Assembly (NCBI GenBank): GCA_963824215.1
Contig: CAWGOE010000001.1
Coordinates: 992,001-1,056,000, forward strand
DNA: 64,000 bases
From: VRUE01 sp963824215
GTDB taxonomy: Bacteria; Actinomycetota; Thermoleophilia; Solirubrobacterales; 70-9
Reading direction: 5' to 3'
The notes under the pieces were generated by a model. It was not told the DNA's origin. It did not search any database and saw only the letters and a list, made by a program, of their open reading frames with translations. How positions within the stretch are numbered: position 1 is the stretch's first letter; every line of letters starts with the position of its first letter. Position numbers and translations under genes: made by a program. Positions 36,092 through 45,079 of this stretch are shown here, piece after piece.

Positions 36092-36918
36092 TGCCAGGCG
36101 AGCTGATCGTCTGCCCGACCCCGATCGGCAACCTCGACGACATCACGATCCGCGCCCGCGACGCCCTCGTCGCGGCTGACTACATCGCCTGTGAGGACAC
36201 GCGCCGCACCGGCGGCCTGCTCGACAAGCTCGGCATCCGTCCGGCGCCGCCGTTTATCTCGATCCACGAGGGCAACGAAGCGCCGCGTGCGATCGAGCTT
36301 GCGCAGCGGGTCGAACGAGGCGAGGTCGTCGTCCTCGTCTCCGACGCGGGCATGCCGGCAATCTCCGACCCCGGCTTCCGCCTGATCCGCCGCTGCATCG
36401 ACCGCAACCTCGACGTCACCGTCCTGCCTGGGCCGTCCGTGGTGCCGATGGCGCTGGTCGCCTCCGGCATGCCGACCGACCGCTGGCGCTTCGAGGGCTT
36501 CCTGCCCAAGCGCTCCGGTGAGATGGAGCGAGTCCTGCGCTCGACCGAGACGGTGATTGCATTCGAGTCGCCCCGCCGGATCGGCGACTCCCTGGCAGCG
36601 CTGGCTGCAATCGCCCCCGATCGCCCCGCCGCGGTCTGCCGCGAGCTGACCAAGATGCACGAGGAGGTCTCACGCGGGACCCTGGCCGAGCTGGCGCGCC
36701 GCTTCCGCGGCGACGTCAAGGGCGAGATCGTGCTGGTGATCGCGCCGGCCTCAGCCGATGACCACGACAAAGACGTCGCCTTCGCCGTCGACGCCCTGCG
36801 CCACCTGGTCCAGTCGGGCGCCCGTCCCCGCGCCGCCGCCAGTGTCGTTGCCGCGCTCACCGGCACCCGCGCCAACGACCTCTACAGGGCGCTGACCGGC
36901 CGCGAGCCGCGCCGGTGA
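36091..36918 (+). CDS. rsmI: 16S rRNA (cytidine(1402)-2'-O)-methyltransferase
   Basis: A 275-residue SAM-dependent methyltransferase of the tetrapyrrole-methylase fold that modifies C1402 in the ribosomal decoding centre. It starts MPGELIVCPTPIGNLDDITIRARDAL, followed by CEDTRRTGGLLDKLGI, LVSDAGMPAISDPGFRLI and VLPGPSVVPMALVASGMPTDRW(R)FEGFLPKR. All are hallmarks of RsmI. The TGA stop lies within the left arm of repeat B2, so the final codons are part of the repeat. Confidence 0.96.
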   Translation: MPGELIVCPTPIGNLDDITIRARDALVAADYIACEDTRRTGGLLDKLGIRPAPPFISIHEGNEAPRAIELAQRVERGEVVVLVSDAGMPAISDPGFRLIRRCIDRNLDVTVLPGPSVVPMALVASGMPTDRWRFEGFLPKRSGEMERVLRSTETVIAFESPRRIGDSLAALAAIAPDRPAAVCRELTKMHEEVSRGTLAELARRFRGDVKGEIVLVIAPASADDHDKDVAFAVDALRHLVQSGARPRAAASVVAALTGTRANDLYRALTGREPRR

Positions 36919-37015
36919 GCGCGTGGCGCTGCGCATCTCTGCGTCCTCGGTCGCTCGCGTGCAGAGCACGCCACGCTCCCTGCGTCCTTGATCTGCTTGG
37001 CCACGCGCACACCGG
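36912..37015 (+). repeat. family B hairpin repeat, copy B2
   Basis: A 104-nt element whose outer arms (36912-36927 and 37000-37015) pair at 15 of 16 positions. The core shares TCTGCGTCCTCGGTCG and CTCCCTGCGTCCTTGATCTG with B1. The rsmI stop (36916-36918) is inside the left arm, as in B1. It fills most of the gap before metG. Confidence 0.85.
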
Positions 37016-37041
37016 GTTGCGCGGATAGCCTGGCGGGACCG

Positions 37042-38547
37042 ATGTCCTACTACGTCACCACGCCGATCTATTACGTCAACGCTGAGCCCCATCTCGGCCA
37101 CGCCTACTCGACGATGGCAGCCGACGTCCTCGCCCGTCACATGCGCCAGCGCGGCGAGGACGTCTTCTTCCTCACCGGCACCGACGAGCACGGCGAGCCG
37201 GTCGAGAACGCCGCCGAGCGCGAGGGCGTGACGCCGCAGGAGCTGGCCGACCGCAACGCCGCGAAGTTTGAAGAGCTGATGCCGGTGATCGACGCCACCA
37301 ATGACTTCTTCATCCGCACCTCCGATCCGCGCCACGCCGAGAAGGTCGCCGAGATCATGCAGCGGGTCTACGACAACGGCTGGGTCAGCAAGGGCACCTA
37401 CGAAGGCTGGTACTGCCCGCGCTGCGCCGACTTCAAGACCGAGCGCGAGCTCGGTCCCGGACAGACTTGCCCGATCCACGAGATCCCGCTCGAGAAGGTG
37501 CGCGAGGAGAACTGGTTCTTCCGCCTCTCCGCCTTCCAGGACCGACTCGAAGCGCTCTACGAGGAGCGTCCCGACTTCGTCGTGCCCGAGTTCCGCCGCA
37601 ACGAGGCCGTCTCCTTCATCAAGGGCGGGCTCGAGGACGTCTCGCTCTCGCGGCCGAAGCTGAAGTGGGGGATGCGCCTGCCCTGGGACCCCGAGCAGCG
37701 GATGTACGTCTGGTTCGACGCGCTGCTCAACTACGTGACCGCGCTCGGCTTCGCCCGCGAGGGCGAGGACCTGACCGCGCGCTACTGGCCGGCGAGCCTG
37801 CACGTGATGGCCAAGGACATCCTCAAGTTCCACGCGGTGATCTGGCCGGCGCTGCTCTGGGCGGCCGACCTGGAGCCGCCGCGGCGGATGGCGATCCACG
37901 GCTTCCTGCTGATGGGTGAGAAAAAGATGTCGAAGTCGCTCGGCAACGTGCTCGACCCGTTCGAGGCAATCGATCGCTTCGGCGCCGACGCGCTGCGCTT
38001 CTACTGCTTCCGCGAGGTCAGCTTCGGCCAGGACGGCTCGATCTCGACCGCGGGCTTCGAGTCCCGCTACGAGACCGAGCTTGCCAACGACTTCGGCAAC
38101 CTGGCAAGCCGTGTGCTCGCGATGGTCGATCGCTACCGCGACGGCACCGTGCCCGTGGCCCAGGTTGACGCCGTGCTGGAAGAGGACTTCGAAGGAGTGG
38201 TGGAGCGCTTCAGCGAGCTGCTCGACCGGGCCGAGTTGACCCAGGCGTTGGAGGAGGCCTGGAAGCTGGTCCGGCGGCTCAACCGCTACGTCGAGGAGAC
38301 CCGCCCCTGGGAGCTGGCCAAGGACGAGGCCGACCCCGAGCGCCTCGACGAAGTCCTCTACAACCTGGTCGAGGGCCTGCGAACGACGACTCTGCTGCTC
38401 GTCCCCTACCTACCGCAGACGAGTGAGCAGTTGCTCACCGCCCTAGACGAGGATTCACGCCAGCTAACCGAGCTAGGAGCCCGACCTGGTGGCCAAAGGG
38501 TCGAGCGAGTTCCACCCCTCTTCCCGAAGATCGAGGCCCCAGCATAA
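37042..38547 (+). CDS. metG: methionyl-tRNA synthetase
   Basis: A 501-residue class I synthetase. It has the HIGH-like AEPHLGHAYST (about 14-24), a CP-domain zinc-knuckle remnant CPRC ... C (about 129), WFDALLNYVTAL (about 230) and KMSKSLGN at about 294-301. The helical anticodon-binding domain follows; there is no C-terminal Trbp111-like extension, so it is the short form. The start is ATG 37042, chosen by homology (MSYYVTTPIYYVN). Its stop is followed directly by repeat A2. Confidence 0.96.
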   Translation: MSYYVTTPIYYVNAEPHLGHAYSTMAADVLARHMRQRGEDVFFLTGTDEHGEPVENAAEREGVTPQELADRNAAKFEELMPVIDATNDFFIRTSDPRHAEKVAEIMQRVYDNGWVSKGTYEGWYCPRCADFKTERELGPGQTCPIHEIPLEKVREENWFFRLSAFQDRLEALYEERPDFVVPEFRRNEAVSFIKGGLEDVSLSRPKLKWGMRLPWDPEQRMYVWFDALLNYVTALGFAREGEDLTARYWPASLHVMAKDILKFHAVIWPALLWAADLEPPRRMAIHGFLLMGEKKMSKSLGNVLDPFEAIDRFGADALRFYCFREVSFGQDGSISTAGFESRYETELANDFGNLASRVLAMVDRYRDGTVPVAQVDAVLEEDFEGVVERFSELLDRAELTQALEEAWKLVRRLNRYVEETRPWELAKDEADPERLDEVLYNLVEGLRTTTLLLVPYLPQTSEQLLTALDEDSRQLTELGARPGGQRVERVPPLFPKIEAPA

Positions 38548-38661
38548 AAGCCTATCCCGGTAGGGCTGGAACGTCTTGTACTTTTTGTCGAAGGCTCCGG
38601 GCGACAGCCCAACCGCGATACACCGAAAAAGTTAAGTGGAAGTCCTACCGGGATAGGCCTT
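38548..38661. repeat. family A hairpin repeat, copy A2
   Basis: A 114-nt element between convergent metG and the flavin oxidase gene. The outer arms contain GCCTATCCCGGTAGG (38550-38564) and its exact complement near 38643-38659. The conserved core is the same as in A1 and A3. The right arm includes the stop codon and the last codons (Gly-Leu-Ser-Arg) of the convergent gene. Confidence 0.9.
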
Positions 38662-39814
38662 CGACAAGCGCATCGGGCCCGAGTTGATCCGGGCGGGTGT
38701 AGCCGCAGAGCGCCATCGTCAGGTCGAGCTCGGCGAGGATCATCTTGAGCACCGTCTCCACGCCCGCCTGGCCGCCAAGTGCGAGGCCCCAGACGTAGGG
38801 CCGGCCGAGCAGGACCGCGTCGGCGCCAAGGGCGAGCGCCTTGAGTGCATCGGCGCCGCTGCGGATGCCGCTGTCGAAGAGGATCGCCAGCTGGCCACCG
38901 ACTGCCTCGACAATCGGCGGCAGGGCGTCGAGCGATCCGATCGCGCCGTCGACCTGGCGGCCGCCGTGGTTGGAGACGACGATCCCATCGACGCCGTGCC
39001 GGACTGCCTCGTGCGCGTCGTCGACGTGCTGGATGCCCTTGATCACGATCGGCAGCGAGGTCAGCTCGCGCAGCTGCGCCAGGTCATCCCAGGTGAGCGA
39101 TGGGTTGGCCAGCACGCTGAGGTAGTGGCCGGTTGCCGCCGCTAGGTCCTCCTCCGGCGTCTTCTCGAGAGCGGCGCGGAAGATGGGGTCCTGGAGGTAG
39201 TTCGCGTTGCCCATCCCCTGCAGAAACGGCAGCCATGCTTGCTGCAGGTCGCGGGGCTTCCAGCCGGGGACGAAGGTGTCGACGGTGACGACGATCGCCC
39301 GGTAGCCGGCCACCTCGGCGCGGCTGACGAAGCTCTTCAGCAGCTCGGAGTCGTTCGGCCAGTAGAGCTGGAACCAGCGGGGCGAGTCGCCGCCGGCCTC
39401 GGCGATCTCCTCCATGGTGAAGTGCGATGCGGTGCTGACCACCATCGGCACCCCGACCGCCGCCGCGGCTCGTGCGCTCGCCAGCTCGCCGTCCTCGTGG
39501 ACGACCTTCTGCACCCCGATCGGGGCTAGCATCAGCGGCGCTGGCAGCGGCGTGCCCAGCACCTCGGTCGAGAGGTCGCGCTCGGCGACGTCGCGCAGCA
39601 TCCTCGGCACGATGCGGTAGCGCTCGAAAGCGTCGCGGTTGGCGCGGATCGTGTGCTCGGCGCCCGCCCCGGCGAAGACGTAGTTGGCCGCCCGCTCGTC
39701 CATCGCTTCATGGGCCCGTCGCTCCTGCTCCTCGACCGCAACGGGGATCGAGGGCGTCTCCCCGCCAAGGCCGCGAGCGTAGATCTCCCGGTAGTAATCG
39801 GCGAACTCGGCCAT
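38645..39814 (-). CDS. FMN-dependent alpha-hydroxy-acid oxidase, lactate 2-monooxygenase-like
   Basis: A 389-residue TIM-barrel flavoenzyme. Catalytic residues of the family are seen in LAPIGVQKVV (about 96), FQLYWPND (about 148), VTVDTFVPGWKPRDL (about 176), IVIKGIQHVDDA (about 251) and SNHGGRQVDGAIGSLDALP (about 277), where the His and Arg contact substrate. The closest pattern is lactate 2-monooxygenase, which converts L-lactate to acetate and CO2. The start is ATG 39814. The last codons lie in repeat A2. It is 19 nt downstream of the aldehyde dehydrogenase on the same strand. Confidence 0.9.
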   Translation of the reverse strand: MAEFADYYREIYARGLGGETPSIPVAVEEQERRAHEAMDERAANYVFAGAGAEHTIRANRDAFERYRIVPRMLRDVAERDLSTEVLGTPLPAPLMLAPIGVQKVVHEDGELASARAAAAVGVPMVVSTASHFTMEEIAEAGGDSPRWFQLYWPNDSELLKSFVSRAEVAGYRAIVVTVDTFVPGWKPRDLQQAWLPFLQGMGNANYLQDPIFRAALEKTPEEDLAAATGHYLSVLANPSLTWDDLAQLRELTSLPIVIKGIQHVDDAHEAVRHGVDGIVVSNHGGRQVDGAIGSLDALPPIVEAVGGQLAILFDSGIRSGADALKALALGADAVLLGRPYVWGLALGGQAGVETVLKMILAELDLTMALCGYTRPDQLGPDALVEGLSR

Positions 39815-39832
39815 CGCCGGGGAGGCTATTCG

Positions 39833-41401
39833 TTACTTGAGGCCGAGACGCCGGCGCCAATCGCGCGCATTGGCGGCCCGGGCGATGCGGCCGATCAGGC
39901 CGCGGCGGGCCTTCGTGTACGGGTACCAGGTTGGCTCGCGCTTGCCGCCGAAGCGGGCGACGATCACCGACTCCGGCCGGCAGTACTTCTTGATCCCGTA
40001 CTCGCCATGGCGGAAGCCGATCCCCGACTCCTTCCAGCCACCCATCGGCACGTCCATCAGCACGTAGTTGACGATCACGTCGTTGACGTTGACCGCGCCG
40101 GCCTCGATTCGCCTGCCGACCTTCTCCGCCCGCTCCTTCTCGCCGAAGACCGAGGCGGCGAGCCCGTAGCGGGTGTCGTTGGCGAAGCGCAGCGCTTCCT
40201 CGGAGTCGCGTACCTTCATCACGCCGACCACCGGGCCGAAGGTCTCGTCACGCATCACCGTCATCGAGTGGTCGACGTCGACCAGCACGGTCGGTTCGAA
40301 GTAGTCGCCCGGGCCCTCGACCCGCTTGCCACCGGTCGCCGCCTTTGCGCCCTTCGCGATCGCGTCCTCGACCTGCGCTTCGACGATCGCCCGCTGGTTG
40401 GGCGAGGTCATCGCACCGACGTCCTTTTCGGGCGTCTTGCCATCGGCACCTTGGCGCAGCGCCCCGACCTCCTTGGTCAACTTGGCGACGAACTCGTCGT
40501 AGACCGGCTCCTCGACGTAGATCCGCTCGACCGAGAGGCAGACCTGGCCCGAGTTGAACATGCCGCCCCAGGTGGCGGCGTTGGCGGCGCGGTCGACGTC
40601 GGCGTCGGAGAGGACGATCATCGGGTCCTTGCCGCCGAGCTCGAGGCTGACCGGGGTCAGCGTCTCGGCGGCACGCGCCATCACCTTGCGCCCGGTGCGG
40701 TCCGAGCCGGTGAACTGGATGAAGTCGACGTTGTCCACCAAGGCGCCGCCGGTCTCGCCGGTTCCGTGCACGCAGTCGAACACGTCGGGGCCGCCGATCT
40801 CACGCTTCCAGGCCTCGATGATCTCGGTCAGCCCCAGCGGGGTGAACTCGGAGGGCTTGACGACCACCGCCGCCCCAGCCTGCAGCGCGGGGATCGCGTC
40901 GCCCAGCGCCAGCGCCAGGGGAAAGTTCCAGGGGCTGATTACGCCGACCACGGGGTAGGGCCGGTACTGGACCATCAGCTTTTTCGACGCCGCCAGCGCC
41001 GAGTGCGGGCGGACCGTTTCGTCGCCGATGAACTTGGCGGCCTTGGTCCCATAGAAGTTGATCAAGTCGGTGAGGTAGACCGTCTCGGCCGTCGTGTCGC
41101 CACGGACCTTGCCGGTCTCCGCCTGCATCGTGTCGAGCACGCGCTCATGGTTGTCGAACAGCCAGTCGCGCAGCTGGCCGAGCCAGCGGTAGCGGCCCTC
41201 GTTCCCGAGCGCCTCCCACTCGGCCTGGTTGGCGCGCACACGGGCGACGGTCTGCGCGACGCTCTCGGGCGAGTCGACGGTGACGCTGCCGATGGTCGCA
41301 CCGGTCGCGGGGTTGAGGACCTCGATCCGCTCGGCGGCGCTGCCGTTGGAGCTGGCGCCGTTAACCGCCTCGTCTACCTTCGGTGCCGTTCCGCTCTCCA
41401 C
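39833..41401 (-). CDS. aldehyde dehydrogenase (succinate-semialdehyde-dehydrogenase-like)
   Basis: A 522-residue NAD(P)-dependent enzyme. ALDH motifs are SPWNFPLALALGDAIPALQAGAAVVVKPSE (about 155), the catalytic Glu in LELGGKDPM (about 255) and the Cys in FNSGQVCLSVERIYV (about 290). It would oxidise an aldehyde to an acid. GTG 41401 is chosen because a strong Shine-Dalgarno (AAGGGAG) lies about 6 nt upstream. A palindromic operator centred at 41430 lies 22 nt upstream of the start, so TetR-type control is likely. It is probably co-transcribed with the flavin oxidase. Confidence 0.93.
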   Translation of the reverse strand: MESGTAPKVDEAVNGASSNGSAAERIEVLNPATGATIGSVTVDSPESVAQTVARVRANQAEWEALGNEGRYRWLGQLRDWLFDNHERVLDTMQAETGKVRGDTTAETVYLTDLINFYGTKAAKFIGDETVRPHSALAASKKLMVQYRPYPVVGVISPWNFPLALALGDAIPALQAGAAVVVKPSEFTPLGLTEIIEAWKREIGGPDVFDCVHGTGETGGALVDNVDFIQFTGSDRTGRKVMARAAETLTPVSLELGGKDPMIVLSDADVDRAANAATWGGMFNSGQVCLSVERIYVEEPVYDEFVAKLTKEVGALRQGADGKTPEKDVGAMTSPNQRAIVEAQVEDAIAKGAKAATGGKRVEGPGDYFEPTVLVDVDHSMTVMRDETFGPVVGVMKVRDSEEALRFANDTRYGLAASVFGEKERAEKVGRRIEAGAVNVNDVIVNYVLMDVPMGGWKESGIGFRHGEYGIKKYCRPESVIVARFGGKREPTWYPYTKARRGLIGRIARAANARDWRRRLGLK

Positions 41402-41422
41402 CTGACCGCTCCCTTCAGAAAA

Positions 41423-41438
41423 TTGGCTGGTCAGCCAA
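41423..41438. promoter_or_regulatory. palindromic TetR-type operator upstream of the aldehyde dehydrogenase
   Basis: TTGGCTGGTCAGCCAA is a 16-bp dyad with 7-nt perfect arms. The same motif occurs at the MMPL start (17494-17510). Confidence 0.6.
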
Positions 41439-41447
41439 GAGTAGCCG

Positions 41448-42605
41448 CTAGCGCGGTACCAGGCGGAAAACCGGCCCTTCGAGTGAGGCGATGTAGATGC
41501 GGCCGCGCGTGTCTTCGCCGAAGGAGCTGGGGGTGGAGACGCTGAGGCCGAGCTTGCGATCGCCGCTGGCACGGCGCAGGTGCGGCGTCAGGCTGCGCAG
41601 CTCGCCCTCGCAGAGATCGGCGTAGACGTAGCGCCCGCGCAGCGAGGGCAGGCGGGGGTCGCCGACGACGTAGCCGCCGATGATCGTGCAGCTGTCGCCA
41701 CGGCTGTGCGGGTAGGTGAAGATCGGCTTCACGGTGCCGCCCGGATCGGCAGTGCCGCCGTTGGCGCCCCGGTAGGGGGCGAAGCCCTCGAAGGCGTCCC
41801 AGCCGAAGTTCGCCCCCCGGGCCGCGGCCATGGGGAGGTAGTCGAGCTCCTCGAAGACGTCCTGGCCGACGTCGCCGATCGCGATCCGCGGCTGCCCCGG
41901 CTTGGTCACCCGATCGAAGGAGAAGCGGAACGGGTTGCGCAGGCCGTAGCTATAGATCTGCGGGCGCGCGTTCGCACGCCGTGGGTCGATCCGCAGCAGC
42001 TTGCCGAGCAGGCTCCGCTGGTCCTGGGCGTTGTTCGGCGGGTCGCCCCCCGAGCCACCATCGCCGGTGCCGAAGTAGAGGAAGTCGCCGTGGAATTGCA
42101 ACTGGCCACCGTTGTGATTTGGGTTGGCCCTGTGGGGTATCTCGACTAGTGCGCGACGAGAGCCCCGCGCGGCTCGCGTCGCGCTTCTGCGTTTGAACTC
42201 GTCGATCCTGATGTCCCCGTTGGGGTCGGTGTAGTAGACGTAAAAGCGGCGGCTTTCCTTGTAGTCGGGAGGGAAGGCGATCGAGAGCAGGCCGCGCTCA
42301 CCGCCGAAGGAGATCAGGCCGCTTATGTCGAGGAAGGGCGCGCCGAGCTTGCGCCCACCGCGCAGCACACGCACCTCACCTCCCTGCTCGACGACGAAGA
42401 GCAGCTCCGGGTAGCCGGGCGCGCCGCTGACGTAGACGGGTTCGTCGAAGCTGCCGATCTGCTTTAAGCCGACGCCTTTGCCCGTCTTGGCGGCTTGTTG
42501 CGCCCCGGCCTTCTCGCCGTCCTCTGAGCCACCGGCGCCGCATGCGGTCAAGCCGGCGAGGGCAATTGCTGCGAGGACAGCCCCGGCTCGAACGCGCCGA
42601 CCCAT
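41448..42605 (-). CDS. PQQ-dependent sugar (glucose/sorbosone) dehydrogenase-like lipoprotein
   Basis: A 385-residue exported beta-propeller. The signal peptide has a lipobox ending LAGLTAC (Cys22). The soluble-glucose-dehydrogenase pattern includes ERGLLSIAFPPDY, HRANPNHNGGQLQFHGDFLYFGTGDGG, RIDPRR and YSYGLRNPFRFSFD, with the Asn-His-Asn-Gly-Gly region as the likely catalytic and PQQ/Ca2+ site. It would oxidise a sugar or other alcohol outside the membrane; many homologues have unknown substrates. ATG 42605 follows 8 nt after the neighbouring lipoprotein gene. Confidence 0.88.
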   Translation of the reverse strand: MGRRVRAGAVLAAIALAGLTACGAGGSEDGEKAGAQQAAKTGKGVGLKQIGSFDEPVYVSGAPGYPELLFVVEQGGEVRVLRGGRKLGAPFLDISGLISFGGERGLLSIAFPPDYKESRRFYVYYTDPNGDIRIDEFKRRSATRAARGSRRALVEIPHRANPNHNGGQLQFHGDFLYFGTGDGGSGGDPPNNAQDQRSLLGKLLRIDPRRANARPQIYSYGLRNPFRFSFDRVTKPGQPRIAIGDVGQDVFEELDYLPMAAARGANFGWDAFEGFAPYRGANGGTADPGGTVKPIFTYPHSRGDSCTIIGGYVVGDPRLPSLRGRYVYADLCEGELRSLTPHLRRASGDRKLGLSVSTPSSFGEDTRGRIYIASLEGPVFRLVPR

Positions 42606-42613
42606 AAGGGGAG

Positions 42614-43303
42614 CTAGCGGTTCGCTTCCGTCGGGTCTTTGGGCGCCGGCACGACTTCGCCGCTGTCGGTGACCACCGTGTCGGGCGTGACCTCGGTGAT
42701 CGTCGTCGTGAAGGAGCCGCCGGCTTGGGTGCCGGGGCTGGCCTCGGCCTTGGCCGTGCCACCGAGGCCGCCGCCGACCCCGTAGTGGATCTCGTAGTCG
42801 CCGGTTCTGACCGCGCTCAGCTTCCAGACGGCCTCGGCCGTCGCGCCCGGCTTCAATGGGCCGAAGGCGAACGTCTTCGGGCTCGAAGTTTCCGCGCCGG
42901 CCCGCTCGGAGGAGCCGTTCAGCCTGGGGTAGCTGGCGGCGAGTGCCCAGACGGGCCGGTCGGGTTGTGCCAGTTCCGGCGAGGGATCGCGGTAGCCGAA
43001 GGGCAACGCAGAGTTGCGTCCCTCCTCGCCGCCGACCGAGATCGTCACGGTCAGCGCCGGCAGCGCCTCGCGACCGGTGTTTCGCACCCCGAGCCGCAAC
43101 AGGGTCGTTTCGCCCAGGCGCTGTTTGGCCGGGAACTCTGCGGTGACGACTTTGACCCGATAGGTGCCGGCGGTTTCGTTGGCGCCGGAAGAGGACTCAT
43201 CGCTGCCGCAGGCCACGAGGAAGAGCGGCAGCGCCGCGACAATCGCGCCCGCCGCAACAGCGCCGATGCGGGAACGCTGGTCGTATCTGCGATTCCCCCC
43301 CAA
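42614..43303 (-). CDS. lipoprotein of unknown function with CARDB-like region
   Basis: A 229-residue exported protein. A hydrophobic signal ends in LFLVAC (Cys32), followed by a Ser-rich spacer. The rest is beta-rich, with TTLLRLGVRNTGREALPALTVTIS (about 66-89) resembling the start of a CARDB/immunoglobulin-like domain. The start is TTG 43303; no ATG fits better. It is upstream of and probably co-transcribed with the sugar dehydrogenase-like gene, so it may be a partner at the cell surface. Confidence 0.65.
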   Translation of the reverse strand: MGGNRRYDQRSRIGAVAAGAIVAALPLFLVACGSDESSSGANETAGTYRVKVVTAEFPAKQRLGETTLLRLGVRNTGREALPALTVTISVGGEEGRNSALPFGYRDPSPELAQPDRPVWALAASYPRLNGSSERAGAETSSPKTFAFGPLKPGATAEAVWKLSAVRTGDYEIHYGVGGGLGGTAKAEASPGTQAGGSFTTTITEVTPDTVVTDSGEVVPAPKDPTEANR

Positions 43304-43472
43304 AGCGGCCGGAACATACCACGGCCATTCAGCCGTTCTGACGCCTTCGAGCGCATGGCCCTGGGGTTAGCCGGATCTCAACACTGGGCTAACCGACACC
43401 GCTGGCGCATCCCATAGACTCAAAGCACGGAGCAGGGGCCGCCCGACGCGGTCCCGCTTTGCCGGAGGAGAG

Positions 43473-44282
43473 ATGGAAGCAGCCGCATCGATAGGCAGGA
43501 GGTTCGCCCCCGCCAAGTCGTTCTTCGAGCAAGTCGGGGACATGATGATCCTGACTGCGCGGACGATGGTCTCTGCGGTCAAGCCGCCCTACCCCTACGG
43601 CGAGGAGTTCATCGGCCAGTTCCTCTTCGCCCTGCAGCTCTGCTGGTTCCCGCTGCTCGTCTCGACCGTCGCCTTCGGCTTTGGCGCGCCAGGCCTGCAG
43701 GCCGCCAACTTCCTCACCCTCTTCGGCTCGCTCGACCGCCTCGGCGGCTTCTTCGTCCTCGCCTCGATCCGCGAGTTCGCCCCCTTCGTCACCGCCGTCG
43801 TCGTCGCCGGGGTCGCCGGCACTGCGATCACCGCCGATCTCGGCGCCCGCAAGATCCGCGAGGAGCTCGATGCCCTGCAGGTGCTCGGCGTCGACCCGAT
43901 CAAGAACCTGGTCGTGCCGCGCTTCCTGGCGCTGATGGTGATAACCGGCCTGCTCGACATCTACGCGCTGATCTTCGGCATCAGCGGCGGGATCCTCACC
44001 GAGATGCTCTACAACCAGCCGCTCGGCGGCTTCTTCGCGACGCTCTTCACCAACTCCTCGATCACCGATCTCTGGGGATCGGTGATCAAGTGCACCCTGT
44101 TCGGCGCGATCATCGCGGTTGTCTGCTGCTACAAGGGGATGACTGCGTCTGGCGGTGCTGCGGGGGTGGGCCGCGCCGTCAACCAGGCGGTGGTGATCTC
44201 CTTCATGGGCGTCTTCGCCTTCAACTACGCCTTCACGCAGACCCTCCTTGCCACCAACCCGGATCTGCAGACGATTCGATGA
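43473..44282 (+). CDS. YrbE/MlaE family ABC transporter permease (first)
   Basis: A 269-residue permease of the MlaE/YrbE family with about five or six membrane helices. It contains the family's conserved loop EFAPFVTAVVVAGVAGTAITADLGARKIREELDAL (about 110-145). These permeases pair with an MlaF/Mkl-type ATPase to move lipids or sterols. The start is ATG 43473 with GGAGAG upstream. Its stop overlaps the second permease start (ATGA). Confidence 0.93.
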   Translation: MEAAASIGRRFAPAKSFFEQVGDMMILTARTMVSAVKPPYPYGEEFIGQFLFALQLCWFPLLVSTVAFGFGAPGLQAANFLTLFGSLDRLGGFFVLASIREFAPFVTAVVVAGVAGTAITADLGARKIREELDALQVLGVDPIKNLVVPRFLALMVITGLLDIYALIFGISGGILTEMLYNQPLGGFFATLFTNSSITDLWGSVIKCTLFGAIIAVVCCYKGMTASGGAAGVGRAVNQAVVISFMGVFAFNYAFTQTLLATNPDLQTIR

Positions 44283-45076
44283 ACCCCTGGCTCGACGTCC
44301 CGCGCGGCTGGCTCGACTCCTTCGGCGAGATCGCCCGCTTCGGCTCGCGCGTCGCCGGCCTCGTCTACTCGGGCCGCGTCCTGCGCTTCTTCGGCGAGAG
44401 CCTGCGCCAAGCCGGCATCCTGATCCTCGGCTCCGCCGTGATCATCTGGGGCCTGGTCTTCATCCTCGGCCTCCAGTGCGGGATCGAGGGCGCCTACCTG
44501 CTGCGCGCCAACGGCGCCCCCGCCTACGCCGGCGTCTTCTCGGCCTGGTGCGACCTGCGCGAGATCATGCCCTACGCCTTCGGCTACATGCTGTCGGCCA
44601 AGGTCGGCACCGGCATCGTCGCCGAGCTCGGCGCGATGCGGATCTCCGACGAGATCGACGCGCTCGAGGTGATGGGCGTACCACCGGTCACCTTCCTCGC
44701 CGCGACCCGCCTGCTCGCCGCTTGGATCGCCTTCCCCTTCATGTACCTGGTTGGGATCGGGATCATGTTCTTCGCCAGCTACCTGGCCGTGGTCGAGCAG
44801 ATCGGCGACGTCTCCAAAGGCGGCTACCTGCTGATCTTCTGGTTGTTCCAGAACCCGCCCGACCTGATCTTCAGCCTGATCAAGGGAATGTTCATGGCGA
44901 CGGCGATCGTGATGGTGGGCTGTTACTACGGCTACACCGCCTCGGGCGGGCCGGTTGGAGTGGGGACCGCGACCGCTAAGTCGATGGTCCTCAATATCGT
45001 TCTTGTTCACATCATCGGGATGCTTGGCACCCTCGTTTTCTGGGGAGCCAACCCGAGGGCGCCGATAGGAGGCTGA
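44279..45076 (+). CDS. YrbE/MlaE family ABC transporter permease (second)
   Basis: A 265-residue permease with the matching loop REIMPYAFGYMLSAKVGTGIVAELGAMRISDEIDALEVMG (about 94-133) and five or six helices. ATG 44279 overlaps the previous stop by 4 nt. Two different YrbE subunits in tandem are the actinobacterial arrangement (YrbEA/YrbEB). The MCE substrate-binding genes that normally follow are absent; an ATPase comes next. Confidence 0.92.
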   Translation: MNPWLDVPRGWLDSFGEIARFGSRVAGLVYSGRVLRFFGESLRQAGILILGSAVIIWGLVFILGLQCGIEGAYLLRANGAPAYAGVFSAWCDLREIMPYAFGYMLSAKVGTGIVAELGAMRISDEIDALEVMGVPPVTFLAATRLLAAWIAFPFMYLVGIGIMFFASYLAVVEQIGDVSKGGYLLIFWLFQNPPDLIFSLIKGMFMATAIVMVGCYYGYTASGGPVGVGTATAKSMVLNIVLVHIIGMLGTLVFWGANPRAPIGG

Positions 45077-45079
45077 GTA

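Noticed and set aside
39653..41545. A 630-codon open frame opposite the aldehyde dehydrogenase
   Set aside because: It is a low-complexity antisense frame with many Arg, Asp and Val codons and no family motif.
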